A DNA stretch of 64,000 nt, taken from VXNJ01 sp009840625. Lineage in GTDB: Bacteria; Chloroflexota; UBA11872; VXNJ01. The stretch covers positions 186,001 through 250,000 of the forward strand of contig OZ242304.1 in NCBI GenBank assembly GCA_965207915.1. The letters run 5' to 3'. Of the stretch, positions 36,902 to 45,274 are shown piece by piece. Positions within the stretch are counted from its first letter, which is position 1. Each line of letters opens with the position of its first letter. Position numbers and translations under genes: made by a program. A model generated the notes under the pieces. The model saw nothing but the letters and a program-made list of their open reading frames with translations. It had not been told where the DNA came from and made no database searches.

Positions 36902-37240
36902 CACCTCCGCAAGCCCGAGCGCCTAAACCCGCATTTGGGGAGTCATCCCAAGTTGTTCCCTCCAAATCCACCTATCAACGTGCGCAATATTTTCGAAAGT
37001 CATGCCGGAGTCGATGCGTTCCTAGCAGACATAATTGCGATTATTTCTGAAATTCTGCAGCAAAGTCCCTACTGACGCATCCTGCCAATGAAGCCCAATG
37101 ATTCAACTCTCAGTTTCAACACGACGTTGTCCGAGATTTGCGCGCTGCCGCGAAGTTTGGAGACGCTCCACAGGGCGATTTCGTGAAACGTGAATCGGAC
37201 AAATTTCCTTTGAGGAGTGTTCGTTGTATGGCAAAACTCA
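36902..37240. other. Convergent intergenic stretch
   Basis: 339 bases between two converging operons. No gene or strong hairpin is seen. The frame of the upstream endonuclease-like gene stays open for 57 codons past its stop, ending at 37075, but the extra sequence resembles no domain. Confidence 0.5.
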
Positions 37241-38125
37241 TCACGCACTTGCCTTGCGCCCCACAGCAATGGCCCCAACTTCCGCCCAATCAGGGTGACG
37301 AACATCGAGAGCCCGCAAGATTGATCTCGAACCACCAACGCCGACGGGGCACGTTGCGATGCCTTGTGCTGTGGCAACTAGACCGATCGTTGCCATCAAT
37401 GCGCCCGCATCACGCAATACAAGCGACATCCCTCCTGAGTAACGACTGAGCGTTCGCCTAAGTTCTGCAACCAGGCAGATTACCGCCGGGGGCGCAATAT
37501 CGGACCCGAGAGCCGCCTTTGTTCGTTGCGAAACGTTGATCGCTTCTGATCGACCATCGTGGATGATCGACAATCGGCACTGCCACGGATCAAACCAATA
37601 AAGGCCCGGTTCAAGTCCATCGACGTCTCGCGCACAAACAAAGACTTCAATCGGATGTCTGGCGCCGGCAGATGGGTATGGCCTGCTTGACGACCACAAA
37701 TGATCCTCCGATTTCCAAACCAATCGAGTGCGGGTTGCATGGGTCAGTAGCGCATGTACTTGGGAGTCTTTCGGCGCCTTAAATCTCCTTACGGACCGTC
37801 TTGACTCAAGAACCTTGGCAAAGCTCACCTGTGGCAATTCTTCGACGCGCTGTTTTGGCAATGCGTTACCAAATGACTTCGTCGAACGATCACGTGCGGA
37901 CTTTCTCGCGTTTCCTGCATACGGTCTGACCCTGGCTATCTCGCTCATGCACGCCATTGTTGTCGCAGTGAACGAGCCATCATCCTCCCTCTCAGACGCA
38001 CCAGCGACCTCATTCACCCACTGCCGCAGCCGGGCTACCAATCTGGGGTCATCAACCTTAAAGGTGCCGGACTCGGTGTCCAATCGGCATTGGTTGCCGT
38101 CAAGCCAGACGATCGAGTCGTTCAC
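37241..38125 (-). CDS. SagB/ThcOx-like FMN-dependent nitroreductase-fold oxidoreductase
   Basis: 294 residues from the GTG at 38125, seven bases after AGG in GGATAGG. This start avoids a 125-base overlap with the QueC-like gene that the ATG at 38257 would need. Nitroreductase-fold features: FAKVLESRRSVRRFKAP (FMN phosphate site), YPSAGARHPIEVFVCAR, GLYWFDP and GALMATIGLVATAQGIATCPVG. SagB-type enzymes oxidise azolines in peptide natural products, usually with a YcaO cyclase; none is present. The N-terminal 100 residues are a separate domain of unknown role. Last gene of the QueC-like operon. Confidence 0.82.
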   Translation of the reverse strand: MNDSIVWLDGNQCRLDTESGTFKVDDPRLVARLRQWVNEVAGASEREDDGSFTATTMACMSEIARVRPYAGNARKSARDRSTKSFGNALPKQRVEELPQVSFAKVLESRRSVRRFKAPKDSQVHALLTHATRTRLVWKSEDHLWSSSRPYPSAGARHPIEVFVCARDVDGLEPGLYWFDPWQCRLSIIHDGRSEAINVSQRTKAALGSDIAPPAVICLVAELRRTLSRYSGGMSLVLRDAGALMATIGLVATAQGIATCPVGVGGSRSILRALDVRHPDWAEVGAIAVGRKASA

Positions 38126-38132
38126 CAAATAC

Positions 38133-38723
38133 CTATCCGAGTCCGAGATCGTGCAACACTGCTTCGCGCTTGAAGCACCCTCGGCATTGACCGCATGCCA
38201 GCCCTGCTTTATGGCAGGAATGTGTCCACCCGAGAAGGCCTGGGCGTATTCCCGCACGCCGAACGAGTTGAGAAGATGTCAATTCAATGGCGGGCGCCGA
38301 TACGTGGATTCCTCCTTCTTGTATGGCCATCAGATGGTGTATCGCCTCAACAAAGGCACTAGTGCCATCGGCATGTTGATTGTCCGTTGAGACTGTCCCG
38401 AGCAGAAGCTCCTTTACTCCCAATTTGAGGGCAAGTGGGGCCGCCAGTGTCACAACCAACTGATTCCTGTAGGGCCACCACTCGGAGGAAGGCGCGTGTT
38501 CGGAAACCTCGTTTTCGGACATGTCCCCGCTGCCCAGGAGTGAGCAGTCAATCGTCACCGTATGTAGCGGAATGCACAACCGCTTCGCAACAGCTGTGGC
38601 CGCCCTCAGCTCTCCACGCGCAGGTACTTGTCCGTAATTGACAAAAATCCCAAGGTCTGGACTCTCCAACGCCGCGAGAGAGGTCGAATCCAATCCTCCT
38701 GACAAGAGAATCGCACGAGTCAT
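38133..38723 (-). CDS. QueC-like 7-cyano-7-deazaguanine synthase homologue
   Basis: 196 residues from ATG at 38723, which overlaps the upstream stop as ATGA (38720-38723). The PP-loop is LLSGGLDSTSL at 7-17. A C-terminal cysteine cluster CHKAGLACGQCRGC matches the zinc site of QueC. QueC converts carboxy-deazaguanine to preQ0 with ATP and ammonia. The protein is shorter than the usual 220-230 residues and has no queD, queE or queF neighbours, so it probably serves a specialised system. Type IV CBASS uses a QueC-like ancillary protein (Cap9), the closest known parallel. Next gene starts eight bases after the stop. Confidence 0.87.
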   Translation of the reverse strand: MTRAILLSGGLDSTSLAALESPDLGIFVNYGQVPARGELRAATAVAKRLCIPLHTVTIDCSLLGSGDMSENEVSEHAPSSEWWPYRNQLVVTLAAPLALKLGVKELLLGTVSTDNQHADGTSAFVEAIHHLMAIQEGGIHVSAPAIELTSSQLVRRAGIRPGLLGWTHSCHKAGLACGQCRGCFKREAVLHDLGLG

Positions 38724-39910
38724 CGAAGGCCCGCCCACGCTGCGTGGTAAGCTGCCTGCGCGAGTCTCGAGAAAACCGGAATATCCGTTCCAATTAGCAT
38801 TGTCAAATCGGAATTCGAAGGGTTTTCGGCAAATCCCACGACCGGGATGCCTTTCGCGCACGCGTAACCAACTTCGAATAGCGTTCCAGCATCCGATCCG
38901 TCAAGCAAAGCCAGGACGGCGTCGCACCGATGGAGCCCCTCCAAATCTGCAGGTGCAACTGCTTTTGGTTTACCTAACCCCACGTCATGAAATGGCGAAA
39001 AGACGCCGATTCCCATGTCTGTGAGCGACTGCCTCAACAAGTCGACAAGCCACCGCTGACCGTGGTCAAAGAAAGGTCCGGCCAAGTAGATTCGAACGTC
39101 GCGCACCGACGTCGCCGGTCCCGGTTTACGGATTGGGAGGATCTCGGCATCTCCTTTGACTACCTGCGCTGGGCCCCTCGAACACCAGGCCGCAGTACCT
39201 AGCGATGCCGCTTCTGCCGCCGTCGACGTCGAATTGCCTTCAAGAGCCCATGACCATGCGAAGACTGCACTAAATACGTCCCCCGATCCAATTGGGAAGA
39301 CGTTTTCAGAGGGGTGAGGTCGTATCTCGGACTGACCCGTATGGTCGACAAGAATTGCACCTCGCGGACCACACTTTGCAATCACCACATCCGCTTTGTA
39401 TTTGTCCCGCACAACCCTCGCGGCTTTTGAAACCGAAGTAAGCGGCTCACCGGCGAGGCCGGCGATCTCTCGATGATTGCCGACTATGGCGAGTCGTTCT
39501 GTATGCCAGGAAAAGTGATCCTCCAATCTCGTGAGACCGGGGGTTTGCGGATCAATTACCAAACACTCCGCTTCGATTCGAATGTGGCCATCCACCATTC
39601 CAAAAGCCAGGACGGTGTCTGCTTCTACTTCAAGCGGAATCGTCACGGATTCCGGTCGATTGAAGCTGCACGCAGGTCGGCTGATTGGAGTGTCGTATTC
39701 GAAAACAATGGTCTCCGAACGCTCTTTGAATTCAAGCGAGATTCCCATAGTTGTGGCCAAATCGGCGTCCGCATTCGTGGCAACGGTTACTAGCGTTGGG
39801 GGATGTGAAATGCCCGAAAGGGCAAATGCTGCTCGGACGCCAGAGCCGTAAAGATCGTTGCAGACTGGTTCTCGACACAACTCACGATAAGTTCCGCCGG
39901 CGATCTTCAC
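38720..39910 (-). CDS. PfkB-family kinase fused to nucleoside 2-deoxyribosyltransferase
   Basis: 396 residues, GTG start overlapping the upstream stop as GTGA. Residues 1-255 are a PfkB/ribokinase-like domain: GSGVRAAFALSG, IAIVGN-type segment, VVIAKCGPRGAILVDH and the catalytic region PIGSGDVFSAVFA (208-218, a variant of GAGD). Residues 272-396 are a deoxyribosyltransferase domain: RIYLAGPFFDHGQRWL, DLEGLHRCDAVLALLDG and the nucleophile Glu346 in GTLFEVGYACAKGIPVVGF. The pairing suggests base exchange on a deoxyribonucleoside and phosphorylation of a sugar or nucleoside. Such a fusion between a QueC-like enzyme and a glycine-headed protein is unusual. Confidence 0.85.
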   Translation of the reverse strand: MKIAGGTYRELCREPVCNDLYGSGVRAAFALSGISHPPTLVTVATNADADLATTMGISLEFKERSETIVFEYDTPISRPACSFNRPESVTIPLEVEADTVLAFGMVDGHIRIEAECLVIDPQTPGLTRLEDHFSWHTERLAIVGNHREIAGLAGEPLTSVSKAARVVRDKYKADVVIAKCGPRGAILVDHTGQSEIRPHPSENVFPIGSGDVFSAVFAWSWALEGNSTSTAAEAASLGTAAWCSRGPAQVVKGDAEILPIRKPGPATSVRDVRIYLAGPFFDHGQRWLVDLLRQSLTDMGIGVFSPFHDVGLGKPKAVAPADLEGLHRCDAVLALLDGSDAGTLFEVGYACAKGIPVVGFAENPSNSDLTMLIGTDIPVFSRLAQAAYHAAWAGLR

Positions 39911-40227
39911 TTCAGGCGAACCTTGACTCGAATGGCCCCGTCGTCAATTTCCTGAACCGTAGCAGTGTATTTGTTGCCTAATTGCAAACAACGGATCAAG
40001 TCCGGCAAACTCCCAACGATACCCCCTGCTTCTAAACCGTTGAAGCGAACAATTACTCGTTGGGGTTCACCGGCTGTTAACGCTACATCCAACTCCGCGC
40101 CTTCATGAAGTTGAACTACGACGCTTTCAACTGGCGACGCTAAATTGGTCTCAAAATTAAGGTCTTTGCAATTGATCGGGTCGCCGCCTTGCCAACCGCC
40201 CCCGTTACGCCTACCTCCTCCTGACAT
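39907..40227 (-). CDS. Small protein with glycine-rich N-terminus (MSGGG), lead gene of QueC-like operon
   Basis: 106 residues with a strong ribosome site (AAAGGAG, seven bases before ATG). It opens MSGGGRRNGGGWQGGDP, a flexible glycine-rich tail with two further GG pairs, followed by an 85-residue globular domain predicted as mostly beta (SVVVQLHEGAELDVAL, QRVIVRFNGLEAG, KYTATVQEIDDGAIRVKVRL). No family name is recognised. The exposed Gly-rich N-terminus resembles the target of an N-terminal modification or conjugation. Overlaps the kinase-transferase start by four bases. It has no signal peptide. Confidence 0.78.
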   Translation of the reverse strand: MSGGGRRNGGGWQGGDPINCKDLNFETNLASPVESVVVQLHEGAELDVALTAGEPQRVIVRFNGLEAGGIVGSLPDLIRCLQLGNKYTATVQEIDDGAIRVKVRLK

Positions 40228-40705
40228 TCAATACTCCTTTCGGTCGACCAGCGATTGGTGAGTTACATCTATGCCGCAAGATGCTATCACTTGACTTCAC
40301 GCGCATTCTTCACCATATATGCGATGCGGCAAATGCGTCACGGGTACGAAACTTGATTTGCCTCAAGAGCTTTTTCTAGGACTCAAGATATGCCCTGCTG
40401 TCGGGATGACACCTGGCACCAAGACAAGCCCAATGGATTCGCACGACACTCGCACCGTGCGAGTGTTCACGCAGATTGAATCTCCTATGCCCAACAATTG
40501 GTTCAGCGTTTGAATCCTCCAGTTTCTGCGCACGTATTCAGGCACGCCAATCATCAGATCGCGTGGTGATGTCACTCGAGGCAATTGAAACGGATCGACC
40601 GCGATTCGGCGTAACTGGCTGGATCGTCACACAAACAGGTGCTACACAGCATCAACGTAGACTGCACGTCCTGAGATTCGTCACGTCGCGGGGGATTGTG
40701 GGTCG
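40228..40705. promoter_or_regulatory. Divergent regulatory region between the QueC-like operon and the OGG-like gene
   Basis: 478 bases with no convincing gene, containing the 21-base palindrome listed separately. Promoters for both divergent units must lie here; no clear -35/-10 pair could be assigned by eye. Confidence 0.5.
40446..40466. repeat. 21-base perfect palindrome, candidate operator
   Basis: Arms ACACTCGCAC (40446-40455) and GTGCGAGTGT (40457-40466) are exact reverse complements around a single C. It is placed near the middle of the divergent region, about 220 bases from the MSGGG start and 240 from the glycosylase start. A dimeric repressor site is likely; a transcript hairpin is the alternative. 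Confidence 0.55.
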
Positions 40706-41578
40706 ATGACCCTGAGCGCGTCCACATCCATGGATTGGGACCTAACTCCGCCGCGACCTGCCACGAGCACCGTAAACAGATCATGGGTACTGCCACACCC
40801 GAAACAATTGGCGAAACTCCAGATCACGTTCGATCAGGTAGTTGCGTTTGAGTGGGGCGATGCTGCTGCTTTTGGAACGCCAGCTTACTGGCTCGCGCAA
40901 TACCTCTTGATATTCGGTTGGGCGCGCCCTGGTGACAGTTCGCTGGGGGCAAATCTTCTTGAAGAGACTGTTGCTTGCATCCTTGGAGGTTACGGCGTTA
41001 CTTCTGAGGTGGCTTGGGCGGCCTTTTCGGCGTTGAAACAAAAGGGTTTGTTGTCATTCCAGAGTTCGGTAACCGTTATCGAAGCTGCACTTCGGGCTCC
41101 CCTCCTCTTGGGGTCGAAGCACAGAAGGTACCGATTTGCGAGGCAGCGCGCCATTCGAATCTCGGCGGCACTTGCATTCTTTGCTCACAACCACGCATTG
41201 CCGAAAGATCCAGTGAGCCTACGCGATTCCCTGCTTGGACTGCCCGGGGTCGGATATAAGACCGCATCTTGGATTGTCCGGAACTACACGGGCACCGATC
41301 AGGTTGCAATCATAGACGTGCATGTCCATCGTGCGGGTCTCGCCGCAGGGTTTTTCGACGATAAATGGAAACTACCGAGGGACTATCTGCTATTTGAAAA
41401 GGCATTTTTGAAATTCGCCGACGCTAGTGGGGTTTCGGCGGCTGGTCTAGACATGATCATTTGGGACCAAATGCGCCGAATCCGCCGAAACGTCTCCTCC
41501 TGCATCGTTGTAGATCCTGACCGCGGCATTCCAATCGAGTCCTTGTTTCCACCGATTAATTCGAACGCGCAAGCATGA
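40706..41578 (+). CDS. HhH-GPD DNA glycosylase, OGG-like
   Basis: 290 residues; ATG at 40730 is an alternative start. The helix-hairpin-helix LLGLPGVGYKTASWIVRN carries the catalytic Lys185, and the later Asp204 in VAIIDVHVHRAG completes the HhH-GPD active site of bifunctional 8-oxoguanine glycosylase/lyases. No Fe-S cluster cysteines. OGG-like proteins accompany QueC-like proteins in type IV CBASS operons, and this one is divergent from a QueC-like operon across a palindrome. Its target could be a 7-deazaguanine-type base or damaged DNA; that is inference. Confidence 0.88.
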   Translation: MTLSASTSMDWDLTPPRPATSTVNRSWVLPHPKQLAKLQITFDQVVAFEWGDAAAFGTPAYWLAQYLLIFGWARPGDSSLGANLLEETVACILGGYGVTSEVAWAAFSALKQKGLLSFQSSVTVIEAALRAPLLLGSKHRRYRFARQRAIRISAALAFFAHNHALPKDPVSLRDSLLGLPGVGYKTASWIVRNYTGTDQVAIIDVHVHRAGLAAGFFDDKWKLPRDYLLFEKAFLKFADASGVSAAGLDMIIWDQMRRIRRNVSSCIVVDPDRGIPIESLFPPINSNAQA

Positions 41579-42220
41579 TTCCATTGGATTGCCCGTACGT
41601 GCACTTCGAGCATTGGCAATCGAAATGGATCGCGGCAAGCGATCTTCGCCACCAGTGATGTCCTACGTGGACTCAATTCCATTTTTCCGATCACTTTTTT
41701 GAGTCCGCCTGGCGCATCGATTCTGAACCTTCAATCTTTTCCGTGTCCTAGCGCTTCGGCGGCCTCTTTACAGCTCCGCCCAAATTGGGTACGGGCGCGG
41801 CATGCACGGCACGTTGGGAATACGCTGTCCTTGTTCAATTCCAGGGACGAACAATGAATTGGTGGCGGCCAGAGCTGGAAGTCCGGGCAGGGATGGCAAT
41901 GGTTTTCCGCCTGAGTCCGAATTGCCTCATAAAGTGATACATCGAAGCCCGCACGAATCCATGGCCGGGAGACACGCCGTGCCCTCCGATGCGAGGAAGT
42001 GGCACCGTGCACTTCATGGGGTGTAACCCCGAATCTATAGACCTAATCCCTATTAGCTCTAGCCCCCACCCTTTGCTTCTTTGGTTCGCAGGCAGCTGAG
42101 CCGAGCGAGCGCTTTGAGCAAAAAGACTCCTGCTTCTGCATAAGTATGTCGACAATCGCTTGCACAATTCGTTGGCAAGACCGCGATGCGACAAACACTT
42201 GGACCGGAATTTACGTTCAA
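41579..42220. other. Intergenic stretch
   Basis: About 640 bases between the glycosylase and the EEP-family gene. No coding sequence, RNA gene or clear repeat could be supported; frames on both strands are short and low in recognisable structure. Confidence 0.45.
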
Positions 42221-43012
42221 ATGGCCACAAGAGTGATCTGCTGGAACATTGCCGGTCGCGAGAAACCCTGGCGGCAACTGGCAGAAATAGGTGCGGACGT
42301 TGGCCTACTTCAGGAGACCAAAGCATTCCCCAGCGATCTCAACAGCAGGATCGAACGCGGCAGCCGCGAGCACTGGGATTCCCATGTTTGGAATTCCGAA
42401 TGGTACGAAGGGCGATTTGCAAGGCTCTACGACCGCTGGCCGATGGTGGTCAAGCTGTCCGACCGAGTCCGCGTTGAATGGCTAAAGCAAGTCAGCCCGA
42501 TCAGCGAAACAAAAGAAGATGAAATCGCGGTAAGCGGGATCGGGACCGTCGCCGCGGCCAGGATCACTCCCCATCGTGGCGAACCGTTCCTGGTCTTCTC
42601 CATGTATGCCCGCTGGATTGGGCCTCACCAGATCGCCAACAGTAGCTGGTCAACCGGTTTCCCGGACGGTTCCGCCCATCGGATCATCTCCGACCTTTCG
42701 GCTTTCATCGGCAGCACGGACCCGAGCACTCACCGGATCCTGGCCGCCGGCGATCTGAACACGATTTACGGCGCCACGGACGACAACCCTTTGGCGCTGC
42801 CGGCCCGCGACCGGACCATCTGGGACCGAATGAACGCGCTGGGCTTGGAATTTCTCGGACCGCAATACCCGAATGGCAGACGTGCGCATCCGACTCCCCA
42901 GGGACTTTCTCCCGACACCAAGAATGTGCCCACTTTTCACACGAATCGCCAAACCCCCGCGATCGCTCAGAACCAACTGGATTACGCATTCGCCTCAGGA
43001 GAAACGCATTAG
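42221..43012 (+). CDS. Endonuclease/exonuclease/phosphatase-family protein, C-terminally truncated
   Basis: 263 residues from the ATG at 42221, where ATRVICWNIAGREKPW begins as the first strand of the EEP fold (Asn metal ligand). GLLQETKAF gives the catalytic Glu, ILAAGDLNTIYGA the Asp-Leu-Asn motif, and NQLDYAFAS the strand before the final motif. The expected terminal SDH motif is missing: the frame stops four residues after FAS. No SDH-like sequence is found in the 160 bases that follow. The protein is therefore probably inactive, or the 3' end was lost during island rearrangement. Confidence 0.75.
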   Translation: MATRVICWNIAGREKPWRQLAEIGADVGLLQETKAFPSDLNSRIERGSREHWDSHVWNSEWYEGRFARLYDRWPMVVKLSDRVRVEWLKQVSPISETKEDEIAVSGIGTVAAARITPHRGEPFLVFSMYARWIGPHQIANSSWSTGFPDGSAHRIISDLSAFIGSTDPSTHRILAAGDLNTIYGATDDNPLALPARDRTIWDRMNALGLEFLGPQYPNGRRAHPTPQGLSPDTKNVPTFHTNRQTPAIAQNQLDYAFASGETH

Positions 43013-43176
43013 AACCCGTTGCGACGACGATTAGAAGTGATAGGGACTATGGAATTGTGTAGTCGTGCGATCTTCGTGCGGGGCCGACACTCTATCCAAC
43101 AACGCCTTATCGGGCTTGCAATGAGCCTATTGGCCGACTCCCAACAGCAGTTCAAATGAATGCTTGCACCCCGTTG

Positions 43177-44175
43177 TTAGTCAATCGGTACATACACCTT
43201 TTTCAACGGGATTAATGCTTGGGCTTGGGGCTCTAACCGCTCATAATGCTCCAATAGAAAATCAGTAAACGCGTCGCGAGTCAGAATGGTCAGCGAAACT
43301 CCAAGGGGGGCCCGGTCCGCCTCATATAACGCGTCTCGAGTGAAGCCTCCGGTAGAAACATATAGGCCTATGTCCGGCTGTCTCAAAGTTGCGAGAAACT
43401 CACGTAATTCCTTTGCCGTGGCCCGTTGATTTCGTTGCTTCACTTGTACTTTTATTCGGGGGGACTCGAATCCTAAGGGATCTGACTGCGCGATAACGTC
43501 CACACCCCGGTCGGGTCCGTCCTCAGTTCGCCGTGCAAAGTAACCCATTGATCGCAGAAGTGCTGCTACCAGTTCTTCAAAGTCGAACGGGTCCATGTGA
43601 GCAATCATGTCGGATATCAACTCTTCGGCCTTCCCTTGAACTTCTTCGTACAAGCCCTCGGTTTCCTCTTGGGATGCCGAATCGGAGTCGCCGGGTTCGG
43701 GTTCCCGGCCAAACGCTAATCCTTGGATTTCCGCGCTGTGTTCATTCATTGAGAAAAGCGTCAACGTGCTTCCTGCACTGTTTTTTGCACGCTTAGAAAG
43801 CGTGTCCCTGGAAATCCGCTTTAGCCAATCAACCGACCGGGTGTGTGGGTTGTCGTCTTCCCGTCCCGGTTCGAACCGATATGACCCGCTACAGATTCCG
43901 ATCATGATTTCACGCGTGTCACGGATTGGCGTAAGGACCAAATCTCCGTCTTTGACCTCGTGCACAAATCGATAAAGCTGACCCGCCCGATTGATTAAGC
44001 GACGCTCTTTTACGTTCGGATGTTCGACTTTCAATTTCGCGAGGATTTCACCTGGCGTCATCAATCGCGAGGCGTCGCCCGTGCGCGAAAACCCGATCCC
44101 AATGATCCCGGCTTCCCTAAAAACATCAGCATGTTTCCCGCCGTGACCGGCCCGGATTATCCAGATGTTCTGCAA
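43177..44175 (-). CDS. Mrr-like type IV restriction endonuclease
   Basis: 332 residues. The C-terminal Mrr catalytic domain (about 190-315) has FEELVAALLRSMGY, then EDGPDRGVDVIAQSDP with the catalytic Asp and IKVQVKQRN with the Gln-x-Lys of Mrr, followed by ATAKELREFLATL and GLYVSTGGFTRDAL. The N-terminal part (IWIIRAGHGGKHADVF, DLVLTPIRDTREIMIG) is a small domain common ahead of Mrr domains and may read modified DNA. Mrr enzymes cut methylated DNA. Stands alone between the truncated EEP gene and the toxin-antitoxin pair. Confidence 0.88.
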   Translation of the reverse strand: MQNIWIIRAGHGGKHADVFREAGIIGIGFSRTGDASRLMTPGEILAKLKVEHPNVKERRLINRAGQLYRFVHEVKDGDLVLTPIRDTREIMIGICSGSYRFEPGREDDNPHTRSVDWLKRISRDTLSKRAKNSAGSTLTLFSMNEHSAEIQGLAFGREPEPGDSDSASQEETEGLYEEVQGKAEELISDMIAHMDPFDFEELVAALLRSMGYFARRTEDGPDRGVDVIAQSDPLGFESPRIKVQVKQRNQRATAKELREFLATLRQPDIGLYVSTGGFTRDALYEADRAPLGVSLTILTRDAFTDFLLEHYERLEPQAQALIPLKKVYVPID

Positions 44176-44498
44176 TCTTCCTCGCCTACTTGGTTTGGTC
44201 GTTACGCAATCGTCCCCTTGCGTTTCGAACTCAGATTCTGAGTGACTTCCGCAATTAGGCCGACCCTACCGCGATTTATAACGCAACTTCTCAATTTGCC
44301 CGATATTCGTTCGCACTGGACGACTGTCTTTATCGTCTCGCCATCGATTATTTCGATTTTTTCTGTTATCTCAACGGGAGAGCAGGGATCGATGATTTCG
44401 CAAGAATGGTTGTCAGCAGTCTGAAGCTACGACGCAAAAATCGGCACATACGCCAATTCCAGCATCAGTCACCTACTCACGTCGACTGAAAATTGCGC
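44176..44498. other. Intergenic stretch
   Basis: 323 bases between the antitoxin stop and the Mrr start, A+T-rich. Both flanking genes are on the minus strand, so the Mrr promoter should lie here. No gene or strong repeat is seen. Confidence 0.45.
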
Positions 44499-44831
44499 TC
44501 AATCAAAAGCAGCAGACACGACTGCCTTAACTTCAAGGTGCACACCCTCGTGTTCTTGGATTTGGTAAATCACGTCGAACAGATTCTTGGCTTGTGGGTT
44601 TCCATTCGGTCCAAACATCCGCATCAAACTCTTCGACGATTTGTTGGTGCGAGCACTCAATTCCTCGAAACCAATCGTGGCGTTAATGTAATCACGCAGC
44701 AAGACCTTACCGGCGTCTAGTTCGCCATCCAACAAGCATTGGACTCCTTCGTTCAGCAATCCTTCCCTGAACGTAGCGTCGGCTTTCGCTCGAGCTTGCA
44801 CAGTTTCCTTAAAGTCACGCGTCAAGGCCAC
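44499..44831 (-). CDS. Addiction-module antitoxin (HI1420/HigA-like)
   Basis: 110 residues from GTG at 44831, seven bases after a perfect AGGAGG; the longer upstream frame overlaps the toxin and is not used. The sequence RDYINATIGFEELSARTNKSSKSLMRMFGPNGNP has the helix-turn-helix of the downstream antidote family, binding DNA and the toxin. It begins one base after the toxin stop codon, the toxin-first order of this family. Probably represses its own operon. Confidence 0.88.
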   Translation of the reverse strand: MALTRDFKETVQARAKADATFREGLLNEGVQCLLDGELDAGKVLLRDYINATIGFEELSARTNKSSKSLMRMFGPNGNPQAKNLFDVIYQIQEHEGVHLEVKAVVSAAFD

Positions 44832-44832
44832 T

Positions 44833-45159
44833 TCAATTCCTCCTGATTCGATTCTTATAGTCGCGCCAATAGGCCTGAGCCGTCGCGATGTCCGAATTCT
44901 GCCGCGACTTGGTACCGCCGCCGAGCAATATGATCGTTGTTTTTCCTTGGCGACCAAAGTAGATCCTGTACCCTGGTCCACGATCGATCCGGATTTCGGT
45001 AACTCCACCTCCAATTGCCTTCGCATTGGAAAGATTGCCGGTTTCGACTCTGGCGATTGCGGTTGTCACCGTCACCGCAGCCTGGGGATTGAGCTTTGAG
45101 AACCATCGCCCGAATGGACTCCGTCCAATATCGTCCAAATACTCGCGGATTTCAAACAT
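44833..45159 (-). CDS. Addiction-module toxin (RelE/HigB-like killer protein)
   Basis: 108 residues. REYLDDIGRSPFGRWFSKL, VETGNLSNAKAIGGGVTEIRI, GPGYRIYFGR and IILLGGGTKSRQNSDIATA match the addiction-module killer family of RelE-fold mRNA interferases. It would cut mRNA at the ribosome unless bound by the antitoxin encoded immediately downstream. Such pairs are frequent in defence islands and help keep them in the chromosome. Confidence 0.88.
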   Translation of the reverse strand: MFEIREYLDDIGRSPFGRWFSKLNPQAAVTVTTAIARVETGNLSNAKAIGGGVTEIRIDRGPGYRIYFGRQGKTTIILLGGGTKSRQNSDIATAQAYWRDYKNRIRRN

Positions 45160-45274
45160 TGCCTAATGGTAACACTCGCGTTACCAATTGGAATTTGCCG
45201 GCGCTGAGCACAATGTTTACTTGCAATTTCCTCAGGTGATTGGGTGCTGATCACCAAAGGGTACTCCACTCCCA

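Noticed and set aside
36899..37075. In-frame continuation for 57 codons after the endonuclease-like stop
   Set aside because: The upstream protein looks complete at its stop, and the extension contains no recognised domain; an open stretch of this length can occur by chance.
38126..38257. Longer 5' extension of the SagB-like gene from ATG 38257
   Set aside because: It would overlap the QueC-like gene by 125 bases; the GTG at 38125 has a ribosome site and avoids the overlap.
37241..41578. Reading the QueC-like cluster as a type IV CBASS operon
   Set aside because: No CD-NTase, no TGT-like gene and no CBASS effector is present in or next to it; only the QueC-like and OGG-like components are shared.
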